Assembly (NCBI GenBank): GCA_047634015.1
Contig: JBLIDB010000015.1
Span: 1 to 35,967 of the forward strand
DNA: 35,967 nt
Direction of reading: 5' to 3'
Origin: JAJRXG01 sp047634015
Lineage (GTDB): Bacteria > Bacteroidota > Bacteroidia > Chitinophagales > Saprospiraceae
Below are positions 24,898-34,203 of this stretch, piece by piece (position 1 is the stretch's first letter; the number at the start of each line of letters is the position of its first letter). Under the pieces are notes generated by a model. It saw only the letters and a list, made by a program, of their open reading frames with translations. It was not told the origin of the DNA and searched no databases. Position numbers and translations under genes: made by a program.

Positions 24898-25623
24898 TTA
24901 TGCTAGTCTTTTGGCAACAGCGTCCCAGTTTATCGTATTGAAGAAATTAGCAACATAGTCTCCTCTACGATTCTGATAATTTAGGTAGTAAGCATGTTCC
25001 CAAACATCAATACCGAGTATAGGTGTACCGACTTTTTCAACAATTCCAGACATTAATGGATTGTCCTGGTTGGGTGTTGATGAAACAAAAAGTTTTCCTT
25101 CCGCTCCTTTGGACAACCATGCCCAACCTGAACCAAATCTGGTTTTTGCAGCAGTACTAAACTGTTCTTTGAAGGTGTCAAAACTACCAAAAGCCGAATT
25201 GATAGCATCCGCTAAATCTCCTTTGGGCATTCCAGCTTCCTTGGGAGACATATTAGACCAAAACAGACTATGGTTGTAATGTCCGCCACCATTATTGCGG
25301 ACTCCAGTATCCTTATCTGAAACATTCGCAAGAATTTCTTCTATAGAACTTCCTCTAACCTCTGAGGCCTTAAGTGCCGCGTTCAATTTTCTGACATATC
25401 CAGCATGGTGCTTGTCATGGTGTATTTCCATCGTCTGCGCGTCGATATTAGGCTCCATAGCATCAAAAGAAAACCCCAATTCCGGCAAGATAAAATCGGT
25501 TCTATATTGAAGGGTCTCACTTGCGATACTCTCTTTTTTTTCGGTCTTACAACCTATAAATGGTGCTGCAACAAGGCCAACAGCAGCTATCGATGAATTT
25601 TTGAGAAATAATCGCTTCTTCAT
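24898..25623 (-). CDS. sodB: Fe/Mn superoxide dismutase, lipoprotein form
   Basis: Converts superoxide to oxygen and hydrogen peroxide. Metal ligands sit in MEIHHDKHHAGYV (His), GGGHYNHSLFW (His) and DVWEHAYYLNYQNRR (Asp and His). GSGWAWL and YNHSLFW are family signatures; metal choice (Fe or Mn) is not certain. I start it at the ATG at 25623 (241 aa), giving the N-terminus MKKRLFLKNSSIAAVGLVAAPFIGC, a lipoprotein signal with the lipidated Cys at residue 25. The enzyme is therefore expected outside the cytoplasm, like the MsrA in this window. The longer open frame (to 25677) adds only an unlikely leader. Confidence 0.94.
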   Translation of the reverse strand: MKKRLFLKNSSIAAVGLVAAPFIGCKTEKKESIASETLQYRTDFILPELGFSFDAMEPNIDAQTMEIHHDKHHAGYVRKLNAALKASEVRGSSIEEILANVSDKDTGVRNNGGGHYNHSLFWSNMSPKEAGMPKGDLADAINSAFGSFDTFKEQFSTAAKTRFGSGWAWLSKGAEGKLFVSSTPNQDNPLMSGIVEKVGTPILGIDVWEHAYYLNYQNRRGDYVANFFNTINWDAVAKRLA

Positions 25624-25712
25624 GTATGTATCAATTTGTCCATAAAGGTATAATATCCATACAGAACATCGTATCATAATAATAGTCTTCGCTTTTATTA
25701 AGGTTAGAACTA

Positions 25713-25720
25713 TAGCTTTG
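25713..25720 (+). promoter_or_regulatory. -7 promoter element of the PBP1A gene
   Basis: TAGCTTTG matches TAnnTTTG and ends 17 bases before the ATG at 25738. The -33 region (AT-rich, GCTTTTATT) has no clean TTTG. Confidence 0.45.
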
Positions 25721-25737
25721 ATATATCTTGCAGCGCA

Positions 25738-28350
25738 ATGAGTTATAAGGAGAACAAGGTCTACAGGTGGTTAGATCGAATTTGGTCATCAACAACAGAA
25801 AGGACTTGGTTGAAGTGGTTTGCGCGCTTTCTTTGGGTGGGTGCTATTGCTGCTGTTATAGGTGGAGCACTTATTCTCTGGAGTGTTTCTCGTGGCGATC
25901 TTCCCGGATTTCAAGAGTTAGAAAATCCTCAATACGATCTTGCATCGGTTATCTATGATGCACAAGGAATCTCCTATGGTAAATATTACATCGAAAATCG
26001 TGAATTTGTCGACTTCAAAGATCTCTCCCCAAATGCTATCAATGCTTTATTGAGTGTTGAAGATGCGAGATATTACAACCATTCAGGGATAGATTTAAGG
26101 GCCCTTATAAGGGTTGCTATTAAGTCTGTTTTATTGCAAAAAGGGAATAGTGGGGGGGGAAGTACCATCTCCCAACAATTAGCCAAGCTCCTCTTTCAGA
26201 GAAAAAGTCTTAGAGGCAAGTCATCTATAGATCGCGCGATGACTCTTGCATCTATAAAATTCAAAGAATGGATTACTGCTGTCAGACTTGAGAAAAGATA
26301 TACCAAGGGTGAAATCATGGCTATGTATCTCAATAAATTTGAGTTTATCAATGGTGCGCATGGTATACAATCTGCAGCTCAGATTTATTTTGGAAAAGAT
26401 CAAAAAGACATCGATATTCAAGAAGCTGCCGTTCTTGTTGGGATGTTGAAAAACCCTGCGTACTTCAACCCTATCCGCTTTCCAGAAAGAACGCAAAATA
26501 GAAGAGACGTTGTTCTAAATCAAATGGTTCGAAATGATAAGATCTATGATGTCTTAAGAGATAGCCTTGTGAATCAGTCAATAGATATGTCGGCGTTCCA
26601 TCGTGGAAACCAAAGTGAAGGTATTGCACCATACTTTAGAGCGGAACTTACGAAATGGCTCAAATCCTTATTGTTGAAGCCAGATTATCACAAACCAGAA
26701 GGTGGTACATATGACATCTACAGAGACGGCCTAAAAATTTATACGACAATTGATGCTCGATATCAGACATTAGCAGAAGAAGCCGTATTCGAACACCTCA
26801 AGTCCCTCCAGAAAAGATACTGGAATAGATGGCGAGGAATGGATCCTATCACGTTTGAAGCGGAAAAACATCAAGTAGATCTAAGATTGGCTTCTGTAAA
26901 TCGCCGAGTGAGGGATTCAGACTTTTACCGCGGGGGATACCAAAAGTATTTTAAAGATTTAAGTGCGAAATCTGAAAAGGAATATCAATTACAACTTAAG
27001 GAACCTACTATTAGAAAGCTGATTAAGGATGCATCTTATGTTAACTCTATAGAAGGTTCGAAGCAGGGGCAGTTCAAAAAGCTAATTGCGTCAGGTCTAT
27101 GGAACGAGATAAAAACAAGTTGGGCTGCCTTTGCAGCAGAACTTGAAAAAACGCTAAAAGAAGAAATTGATGCTACTGTTTTTGATTATTCAAAAAGTAG
27201 AAAGAAGGTTGAGAGAATGTCTCGAGAAGATTCAATCATCTATCACTTGCGTCATCTACAAGCAGGATTATTGTCTGTGGACCCTAAGACTGGAGAGATC
27301 AAAGCCTGGGTAGGTGGACCAGATCATACTACTTTTAAATATGATCATGTTACAATGAGAAGGCAAGTAGGTTCTACTATTAAACCATTCGTTTATGTCA
27401 CTGCTATTGGAGTGCAGGGGATTTCCCCATGTCAAGAATATAGTGATATACAATATACGATTGCTCCTGGAGATGCGGATCTGCATGTCGATGCGGAATG
27501 GTCGCCATCCAATGCAAACGGCACTTTTACTCAGAATCTATATAATCTCTATCAAGGGTTACTCTACAGCAAGAACTCTATAACTATTAGACTGGTCAAA
27601 GAATTGGGGACGATGGCGCCGATTAGAGATCTGCTGCATAACGTAGGGATTGACAAATACGAGCGGATCAATGATGGTCGCCTTGTAGTGCCCGAAGTTC
27701 CTTCATTATCTCTTGGCTCCGTGGATCTATCCGTTTTAGAAATGACAGGAGCATATACAACCTTCGCAAATGATGGAATTTATACAGAACCTACTTTCAT
27801 AAATCGTATAGAAGATAAAAATGGCAAGATAATATATCAAAGCAGTCCGATTCAGAGGCGAGCAATCAATCAACTCTATAATTCGGTAATCGTAGATATG
27901 CTACGCAATAATGTCGGTGGTGGATTTAAGGTTGGTATAAAGACTCCCGCTGGCGGAAAAACAGGAACAACGAATGATTATGCGGATGGTTGGTTTATGG
28001 GAATCACGCCCAATCTAGTTACTGGTGTATGGGTCGGTGGAGATGAAAAATGGGTGCGATTCTACACACTTGATGACGGTCAGGGCTTCGTAATGGCAAG
28101 ACCTGTCTTTCAAAATTTTATGCAAAAAATTGAAGCGAGCGAGGAGATTGACTTTAATACCAAAGCTTCATTCGCTCCTCCTCCTCCAGGATTTAGAGAT
28201 TTAGTAGACTGCACAAGATATAAGCAGCGGGATCCCGAAGAAGAGCGAGGCACAAGGCTTGACGAAAAAATAGATCTTGATGAATTTGACGAAATAGAGC
28301 TTGAAGAAGAACTTGATCTTCCTGAAATAGATACTTCTGGTTTTCATTGA
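25738..28350 (+). CDS. Bifunctional class A penicillin-binding protein (PBP1A)
   Basis: Inner-membrane enzyme that polymerises glycan strands and cross-links peptidoglycan. One membrane helix at about residues 27-49 anchors it. The glycosyltransferase-51 domain has catalytic E108 (SVEDARYYNHSGID) and GGSTISQQLAKLLF (around 140-152). The transpeptidase has nucleophile S546 in STIKP, SKN at 611-613 and KTG at 741-743. A helical, charged insert of about 150 residues lies between them (around 350-510), common in this phylum. The C-terminus is very acidic (DLDEFDEIELEEELDLPE). Total 870 residues. It is the target of beta-lactams. Confidence 0.96.
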   Translation: MSYKENKVYRWLDRIWSSTTERTWLKWFARFLWVGAIAAVIGGALILWSVSRGDLPGFQELENPQYDLASVIYDAQGISYGKYYIENREFVDFKDLSPNAINALLSVEDARYYNHSGIDLRALIRVAIKSVLLQKGNSGGGSTISQQLAKLLFQRKSLRGKSSIDRAMTLASIKFKEWITAVRLEKRYTKGEIMAMYLNKFEFINGAHGIQSAAQIYFGKDQKDIDIQEAAVLVGMLKNPAYFNPIRFPERTQNRRDVVLNQMVRNDKIYDVLRDSLVNQSIDMSAFHRGNQSEGIAPYFRAELTKWLKSLLLKPDYHKPEGGTYDIYRDGLKIYTTIDARYQTLAEEAVFEHLKSLQKRYWNRWRGMDPITFEAEKHQVDLRLASVNRRVRDSDFYRGGYQKYFKDLSAKSEKEYQLQLKEPTIRKLIKDASYVNSIEGSKQGQFKKLIASGLWNEIKTSWAAFAAELEKTLKEEIDATVFDYSKSRKKVERMSREDSIIYHLRHLQAGLLSVDPKTGEIKAWVGGPDHTTFKYDHVTMRRQVGSTIKPFVYVTAIGVQGISPCQEYSDIQYTIAPGDADLHVDAEWSPSNANGTFTQNLYNLYQGLLYSKNSITIRLVKELGTMAPIRDLLHNVGIDKYERINDGRLVVPEVPSLSLGSVDLSVLEMTGAYTTFANDGIYTEPTFINRIEDKNGKIIYQSSPIQRRAINQLYNSVIVDMLRNNVGGGFKVGIKTPAGGKTGTTNDYADGWFMGITPNLVTGVWVGGDEKWVRFYTLDDGQGFVMARPVFQNFMQKIEASEEIDFNTKASFAPPPPGFRDLVDCTRYKQRDPEEERGTRLDEKIDLDEFDEIELEEELDLPEIDTSGFH

Positions 28351-28377
28351 GTACTTTTAAGAAAAAATTTGAATAAA

Positions 28378-28734
28378 ATGAAAGCTCCACAAGCCAATCT
28401 TCTCAACGCTGCAGTATTAATCATTATGGGCCTTTGGGGCTATTTCGAAACGGCTTCATATACTGCGTTTATTCCTGTAGCTTTTGGCGTTGCTCTTCTT
28501 CTATGCGCGAATGGTGTGAAAACTGAAAATAAAGTGATTGCTCACATCGCTGTAGTTCTTACTTTATTGATTCTATTAGCCATGCTTGGCATGAGACTAC
28601 CTAAAGCGATTGATACTGGAGGAATAAGCCTCGTTCGAACGATTGCCCCTATCGTAACAGGTATATTGGCCATGGTTGCATTCATCATGAGCTTCAAAGC
28701 TGCACGGCTTGCGAGAGAGGCCGCTGAGCAATAG
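28378..28734 (+). CDS. Small four-helix membrane protein of unknown function
   Basis: A 118-residue, strongly hydrophobic protein with four membrane segments (about 7-22, 28-45, 55-73 and 87-105) and a short basic tail (FKAARLAREAAEQ). I do not recognise a named family; the fold resembles TMEM14-like small membrane proteins only in general layout. The start is the ATG at 28378, with an in-frame TTG at 28369 rejected. It begins 27 bases after the PBP1A stop and may be co-transcribed. Confidence 0.65.
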   Translation: MKAPQANLLNAAVLIIMGLWGYFETASYTAFIPVAFGVALLLCANGVKTENKVIAHIAVVLTLLILLAMLGMRLPKAIDTGGISLVRTIAPIVTGILAMVAFIMSFKAARLAREAAEQ

Positions 28735-28796
28735 TTGAATATTTCCTGTAGGTATACTACAATATTTAATTTCTATAGAAGGTTAGCTTACTTGTC

Positions 28797-30497
28797 ATGA
28801 ACGGTAAGTCCAATCTTATGGAGTGGAGACTTCTCCTTTGTTTTTTATTGCTTTGGGGTACTTCCCAACTAAGCTTCGGGCAGACCAATAATGCGTTTAA
28901 TGCTCGCATGTCTCTCAGGGATGTAGATACTACAGCAAGAGTTGCATGCTATGACCTTCAAATATCAAGTGCGAATGAAGTAGAATGGATATTAGGATCA
29001 TTCAACATTATTATGCTCTATGATGCTCGCGTTGCTTGTTATCGTTCTGATACGCTCCTCTTGAATGATATTCTTTACGATTACGGTATCAATACCGATA
29101 TTTCGTCTACCGCAAAATCCGATCTTCCATATAGAGATTCTTTAGGGTTTATTCGATTGAACCTTACCTCTTTAGACCAAGCAGCTATATTCGACACCGC
29201 TCGAACCAGACTTGATAGTCTTGGAAGTTGGGAATCAACTATTGGTATCTGTTTTGATCTTAAAATAGATGATATAATAGATCCTACTACCTGTATGCAG
29301 CTGAATTTTAGTAGCCCTGAATTAGAGTCTTCGCTTTCTATTCCACCTAATTTTATGCAAGAATGGGCGGGGGGACTCATATATGTTAATGTGGATGACG
29401 GTACGCTGATTGATATTATTCCAGATAGAACCTATAATTCCTGTTTTGTGCTTTCTGAGAACACCCAAAAGCTCTGCACTGATGGTATTGATAATGATGA
29501 AAATGGATTGATCGATTGCAGTGATACTGAGGGTTGTGCCCCAGGGCAAGTATCGATAGTGCCTACCTTTCCTACCTGTCAAGCACCATTAGGATCTTTG
29601 GTCATTAGGGGAGGCTCTGGAGTGGTACGCTATAGTATTGATGGAGGAGTAACATTTGGTTCTGATAGCATCTTCTCCGCTCTCCAACCGGGTGTATATA
29701 ACGTACTTGTTCAGCGCGGGAATGTGCAAGATTGTGCTTTTGATGGATTGATTATTCTTAATGCCGTTGACTGCCTAGAATCATCAGACGCTACTTGTAG
29801 TGATGGAATCGATAACGATGGAGATGGTCTCATAGATTGCGCTGATATTGATTGTATTCCTATTATTTCGCAACTCTTGGGAATAGGCCCTGACAATTGT
29901 CCAGATTTAGATAATGGATCGTTGTCTTATGAGTCCCCTAATTCGAATTTAGAATGGAGTTTAGACGGAACAAATTATACAGAAATAAATACTTTTGATT
30001 CTCTAAGTGCAGGAACATATATGCCCTTATTCCGAAATGTAACATCTCTGTGTTTCCCTATAATAGAAATGTCAATTTTAATTACACCTCCGTTAATCTG
30101 TCCAGTTCTGGAAGAAATCTGTAATGACGGTATTGATAATGACATCAATGGTTTGGTAGATTGTGAAGACCCTTTCTGTAATAATGATCCAAGTTGTATT
30201 ATCCCTGCCGCCTATTACATCGCTAATGTATTTAGTCCTTCTTCTTCGAACAACAATGCGCTTAAGATCAATGTTAATGGCAACCAACCTTGGTCAATAA
30301 TTCAATTCAGCATTTATGATCGATGGGGCAATCAAATACATAACCGAATTAACACATCTACACAGGATGCCAGCCATGCCTGGGATGGTATGTTTAATAA
30401 CCAACAAGTGAACCCGGGAGTATACTTCTACCATGCTAAGTTAACTCAAGACGGACGCAAAATTCAGGTTTCTGGAGATGTTACTGTTGTCAACTAA
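28797..30497 (+). CDS. T9SS type B (CHU_C) secreted protein with Asp-rich repeats
   Basis: Secreted surface protein of unknown task. A signal peptide ends near residue 29 (LLLCFLLLWGTSQLSFGQ). After a beta-rich N-terminal domain (to about 215) there are three repeats of the form C-x-DGIDND-xx-GL-x-DC-x-D (about residues 227-243, 332-349 and 441-459), probably calcium-binding. The C-terminus is the type B sorting domain: NVFSP, IYDRWGNQI, AWDGMFNNQQVNPGVYFYHAKL, typical of gliding/T9SS cargo. The 566-residue length includes all parts. It leads the surface run; the cytochrome-like gene starts 12 bases after it. Confidence 0.9.
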   Translation: MNGKSNLMEWRLLLCFLLLWGTSQLSFGQTNNAFNARMSLRDVDTTARVACYDLQISSANEVEWILGSFNIIMLYDARVACYRSDTLLLNDILYDYGINTDISSTAKSDLPYRDSLGFIRLNLTSLDQAAIFDTARTRLDSLGSWESTIGICFDLKIDDIIDPTTCMQLNFSSPELESSLSIPPNFMQEWAGGLIYVNVDDGTLIDIIPDRTYNSCFVLSENTQKLCTDGIDNDENGLIDCSDTEGCAPGQVSIVPTFPTCQAPLGSLVIRGGSGVVRYSIDGGVTFGSDSIFSALQPGVYNVLVQRGNVQDCAFDGLIILNAVDCLESSDATCSDGIDNDGDGLIDCADIDCIPIISQLLGIGPDNCPDLDNGSLSYESPNSNLEWSLDGTNYTEINTFDSLSAGTYMPLFRNVTSLCFPIIEMSILITPPLICPVLEEICNDGIDNDINGLVDCEDPFCNNDPSCIIPAAYYIANVFSPSSSNNNALKINVNGNQPWSIIQFSIYDRWGNQIHNRINTSTQDASHAWDGMFNNQQVNPGVYFYHAKLTQDGRKIQVSGDVTVVN

Positions 30498-30509
30498 AAA
30501 TCAATTAAT

Positions 30510-30887
30510 ATGAATAGATCATTTTTATTACTTTTCACAGTAAGTTCTCTCCTATTTCTTACCTCTTGTACTGACGACGAATTAGCGACTGGGGGTGGTG
30601 GAACAATATTAGATTGTAGTGGTCAAACGCCAACCTATTCTGCGAACATTAAATCGATAATGGACGGCAGCTGTGCCACTTCTGGGTGTCACAATAGCAG
30701 CACTCAAGCAAATGGGATTGATCTAAGTACTTACGATCTTGTAAAAACAGAAAGTGGCAAGAACAGGTTTTTGGGATCAATCAGACATGAAAGTGGCTTC
30801 GACCGCATGCCTCAAGGAAAAAGTAAACTTTCTGATTCAACAATTGATATGATTGCGTGCTGGATCGAAAATGGATCTGCGGAATAA
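30510..30887 (+). CDS. c-type haem lipoprotein (CX4CH)
   Basis: Small 125-residue lipoprotein. The signal ends LLFLTSCTDD with the lipid-site Cys at residue 20. After a GGGG linker the sequence has YSANIKSIMDGSCATSGCHNSS, a CX4CH haem-attachment motif with histidine as axial ligand. FDRMPQGKSKLSDSTIDMIACWIENGS supplies a Met as likely second ligand and the typical last helix. This layout is common for Bacteroidota surface cytochromes. The usual motif is CXXCH, so one test would be covalent haem staining. It sits between two T9SS cargo genes with a 12-base gap upstream, so it may pass electrons at the cell surface or only share transcription. Confidence 0.82.
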   Translation: MNRSFLLLFTVSSLLFLTSCTDDELATGGGGTILDCSGQTPTYSANIKSIMDGSCATSGCHNSSTQANGIDLSTYDLVKTESGKNRFLGSIRHESGFDRMPQGKSKLSDSTIDMIACWIENGSAE

Positions 30888-30965
30888 GTGCTTCCAATAT
30901 TCCATTATCTTTAATCTTCGTAATGCAGTGATTAACGTATTTAGAAGATTAACAGCGGATTTGAA

Positions 30966-33900
30966 ATGAATTGGAGATTAAAGGAAGTGTGGCTGCTAGG
31001 ATTATTCATAATGTGCCACCTAACTATCTGGAGTCAGAAAAGTTGGTTGGCTACATCTGGAGGACCTCTTGAAAGTGTAGATCTTGTTGAATTAGAACTT
31101 GAAGGCAGTAATCTTCTGGCAACTAAAAGATCAGTAGAAGGTAAAGAGGGCGCTTTTCATTTCGCACATGAGATACGGACTAAGATTTCCATCCAAGAAG
31201 CTGGCACATGGGAATATTTGGATAATGGGAAGATGCTCTGGAGGCAGCGAATTCAATCTAAAGGGGCCTATTCTCTAAATCTTGCATTTAAAGATTTTCA
31301 CCTGCCCTCGAGTGCTTCTTTATTTCTCTATGATTTTAAAAAGACTCATGTCATAGGGCCTATAACTCAGGAAGACAACGATACGCATGGAGAATGGTGG
31401 TCCCCTATTATTCCATTTGATGAAGTAATAATCGAAATCCAAGTCTCAGCGAAAGAAGCATCTCTTCTTAAGACTACGATTACTGAAGTAAATCACGATT
31501 TTCAGGGGTTCGGTGCCTTACTATCTGGCTCTTGCAATATAGATGTCGCTTGTGGCGCAGAAGAAGGATTTGCTCTGATAGATTTGTATCGAAATATTAT
31601 TAATAGTGTTGGTATGTATTCCATCAATGGTCGAGAAATCTGTACGGGTGTCCTGATTAACAATGTAAGAAATGATTGTACTCCTTATTTCCTAACTGCC
31701 AAACATTGTGAAGTAACAGAAAATAATGCTGCATCAGTGGTCGTCTATTGGAATTATCAACAAACTACATGCAGGACTCCTGGCTCAACAGAAAGTGGGG
31801 CTCAGGGTGATGGACCAAGAAATATGTTTAATTCTGGCGTTTCCTTATTATCGGAGTACGATAACTCCGATATGTCACTTCTTCTATTAGATGACCCCGT
31901 TGCGCCTGAAGTGGATGCTTTTTTTGCTGGATGGGATGCCACCGGTAATGTTTTAGATTCAGCGATTTGTGTACATCACCCGCAGGCAGAAGAAAAGCGT
32001 ATAAGCTTCGATTATAACCCATCTACTCCTTATTTTTTAAACCAGTTCTATCGAGTTTTGGATTGGGATGAAGGAACTACGGAGTCGGGATCTTCCGGAG
32101 CGCCATTGTTTTCAACCAATAATTTGATCGTAGGTCAACTGAACGGCGGCGCCGCATCTTGCGGAAATGAGGAGTATGATGATTTCGGTATGTTGGCAAT
32201 TTCGTGGGAAGGAGGAGGAACTCGTGAAACAAACCTAAAATCATGGTTAGACCCTGATAATACAGGGGTCTTAACATTTGGTGGAAGATCCTGTTCGGAT
32301 TTAATTCGAGCATCATCATCTACGATTCAATATTGTACTTTAGAATCCCGAGTCGCCGAAACAATAATATCTATTCAATCAGGATATGAATCAGGTGCCA
32401 TACTTAGTATTCAGTCTATATCTGACGATATTTCTGCTATCTTCTCCCAAGAAGAATTAACACCCTCGAGCCCCAATGCAATTGTAACTATTGAGTTAGC
32501 CGAAGATTTCAATCAAACATCCAGTATTCTTATTATTGCGATTAATTCGAGTGAAGGGGAAGACCTACTAAACATAAAAATAGAGGTAGATAATGGCCTT
32601 CCTTCGCTTCCTGTTTTAAGTTTTCCTCGTGATGACGCTTCAAATGTTAGCTATGACATAGAACTTATATGGGGGAATAGTTCTCCTTCCTCACAAATAG
32701 AGATTTATGAGGTCCGTGACGATGATTCTCAATCTTTGGTTATTAGTGAAACCCTGGAAGCCAGCCTTTATCCGATACGATCTCTTAAAAATAATACGAC
32801 TTACCGATGGCGTGTAAGAGGAAGAAATTCTTGTGGTTTTGGGGTATTCTCTTCCTTTTTTACTTTCTCAACTGGAAATATATCGTGTAGCCTATTGAAT
32901 GATGAAGATCTACCCCAGTCTATTGAAACAGAACTCGATACTATTCGGTCTACCATTACTGTAGAGCAGGAAGGTTCTGTTGTTGATGTGAATGTTATCA
33001 ATGTTCGTGGTAAACATACATTTGTCGGTGACCTAAGTATGGAACTCCGTAGTCCTAGTGGGTCCATCGTGGAACTCCTTAGCTTTAAATGTCAGGATGC
33101 TGATGACTTTTTAGTTTCTTTTGATGAAGAAAGTGATGTTATTAATACTCCTTGTCCTATAAATTCTCAAGTACCACAGCGTCCTGCTGGATCATTATCT
33201 GATATAACTGGCGAATCGGCTAAAGGGGATTGGACTCTAACAATATACGATGATGTCCGAGAGGATGGAGGGTCTTTTGATTCATGGTCTTTAGAATTAT
33301 GTATTCTGACAGAAGAACCGGTGGAAAGATCGATTTCGCTTGAACCTTCTTTCATTGAAGTTTGCGAGAAAGCTCCAGAGGAGTCTTTGGCAATAGAGGG
33401 CACAATCTCTGGAGGATACAGTAGCTCTGTTTCTTTAGAAGTTTTAGGTTCTTCGACTAATGATATAAGCATTAACCCGAATCCCGTAACAGGTTCTGGA
33501 ACTCGCTCCTTTGTCATCGTTATAACAAATACTCAGAATTTGCTTCCTGGTTCTATTCTCCAACTTTTGGCAAGTGATGAATTAGGAGTAGATACCGTAT
33601 CTATAGCTTTCGAATCCAAAGAAATTCCGGAAATTCCAGTACTCTCTATTCCTACAAATAATCTCGTGGGTGTAGATTTAGAACCATCTTTCTCTTGGAA
33701 TAGCACAAGAGAAACTATTGCCTACAATATTAAAATCGGAACAGATACTGAGCTCATGAATCTTGTTCTTGATACCATAATAACCACTCCTGATCTGGAT
33801 CTAACTACTAAACTAAATGTTGATACAGACTATTTTTGGAATGTAACTTCGCAAGGTAAATGCACAGATGTAACTTCTGAAGTATTTGCTTTTAGAACAA

Positions 33901-34172
33901 CTCTGATAAATGCGACAATAGATGTTACACTTCAAGAGATTAAGCTGTACCCTAATCCCGTTTCTTCGAACTTATCTTTAGAAATACCTTCACCTCTACG
34001 CAATCGGCAATTGGCTTATGAGCTTGTCAACTCATTAGGGCAGGTTATTGAAGCGCGCAAATTGTCTTCACCTACTACAATGATTGAGATGTCATCTTAT
34101 AGTTCAGGACTATATTATGTGAAGATTGTTTCTGATAGAGGGTTATGGACTCAGGCTATATTCAAACTTTAA
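30966..34172 (+). CDS. Trypsin-like serine protease with P domain and T9SS type A tail
   Basis: Large secreted protease (1068 aa). The signal peptide ends near residue 24. The trypsin-like, lysyl-endopeptidase-type domain (about 185-445) has His247 (TAKHC), Asp302 (NSDMSLLLLDD) and Ser377 in GSSGAP. After it come a fibronectin-like unit (about 545-640), a proprotein-convertase P domain (about 655-775; VGDLSMELRSPSGS, GDWTLTIYDD, GSFDSWSLELC) and another fibronectin-like unit. The tail (LYPNPVSSNLSLEIP to WTQAIFKL) is a type A sorting domain for export by T9SS. The region between signal and catalytic domain looks like a propeptide. It could digest proteins for food or process other surface proteins; its cleavage preference is not shown. 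Confidence 0.93.
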   Translation: MNWRLKEVWLLGLFIMCHLTIWSQKSWLATSGGPLESVDLVELELEGSNLLATKRSVEGKEGAFHFAHEIRTKISIQEAGTWEYLDNGKMLWRQRIQSKGAYSLNLAFKDFHLPSSASLFLYDFKKTHVIGPITQEDNDTHGEWWSPIIPFDEVIIEIQVSAKEASLLKTTITEVNHDFQGFGALLSGSCNIDVACGAEEGFALIDLYRNIINSVGMYSINGREICTGVLINNVRNDCTPYFLTAKHCEVTENNAASVVVYWNYQQTTCRTPGSTESGAQGDGPRNMFNSGVSLLSEYDNSDMSLLLLDDPVAPEVDAFFAGWDATGNVLDSAICVHHPQAEEKRISFDYNPSTPYFLNQFYRVLDWDEGTTESGSSGAPLFSTNNLIVGQLNGGAASCGNEEYDDFGMLAISWEGGGTRETNLKSWLDPDNTGVLTFGGRSCSDLIRASSSTIQYCTLESRVAETIISIQSGYESGAILSIQSISDDISAIFSQEELTPSSPNAIVTIELAEDFNQTSSILIIAINSSEGEDLLNIKIEVDNGLPSLPVLSFPRDDASNVSYDIELIWGNSSPSSQIEIYEVRDDDSQSLVISETLEASLYPIRSLKNNTTYRWRVRGRNSCGFGVFSSFFTFSTGNISCSLLNDEDLPQSIETELDTIRSTITVEQEGSVVDVNVINVRGKHTFVGDLSMELRSPSGSIVELLSFKCQDADDFLVSFDEESDVINTPCPINSQVPQRPAGSLSDITGESAKGDWTLTIYDDVREDGGSFDSWSLELCILTEEPVERSISLEPSFIEVCEKAPEESLAIEGTISGGYSSSVSLEVLGSSTNDISINPNPVTGSGTRSFVIVITNTQNLLPGSILQLLASDELGVDTVSIAFESKEIPEIPVLSIPTNNLVGVDLEPSFSWNSTRETIAYNIKIGTDTELMNLVLDTIITTPDLDLTTKLNVDTDYFWNVTSQGKCTDVTSEVFAFRTTLINATIDVTLQEIKLYPNPVSSNLSLEIPSPLRNRQLAYELVNSLGQVIEARKLSSPTTMIEMSSYSSGLYYVKIVSDRGLWTQAIFKL

Positions 34173-34203
34173 ATGAAGTGCATTAACCTTATAGCTTTCA
34201 ACA

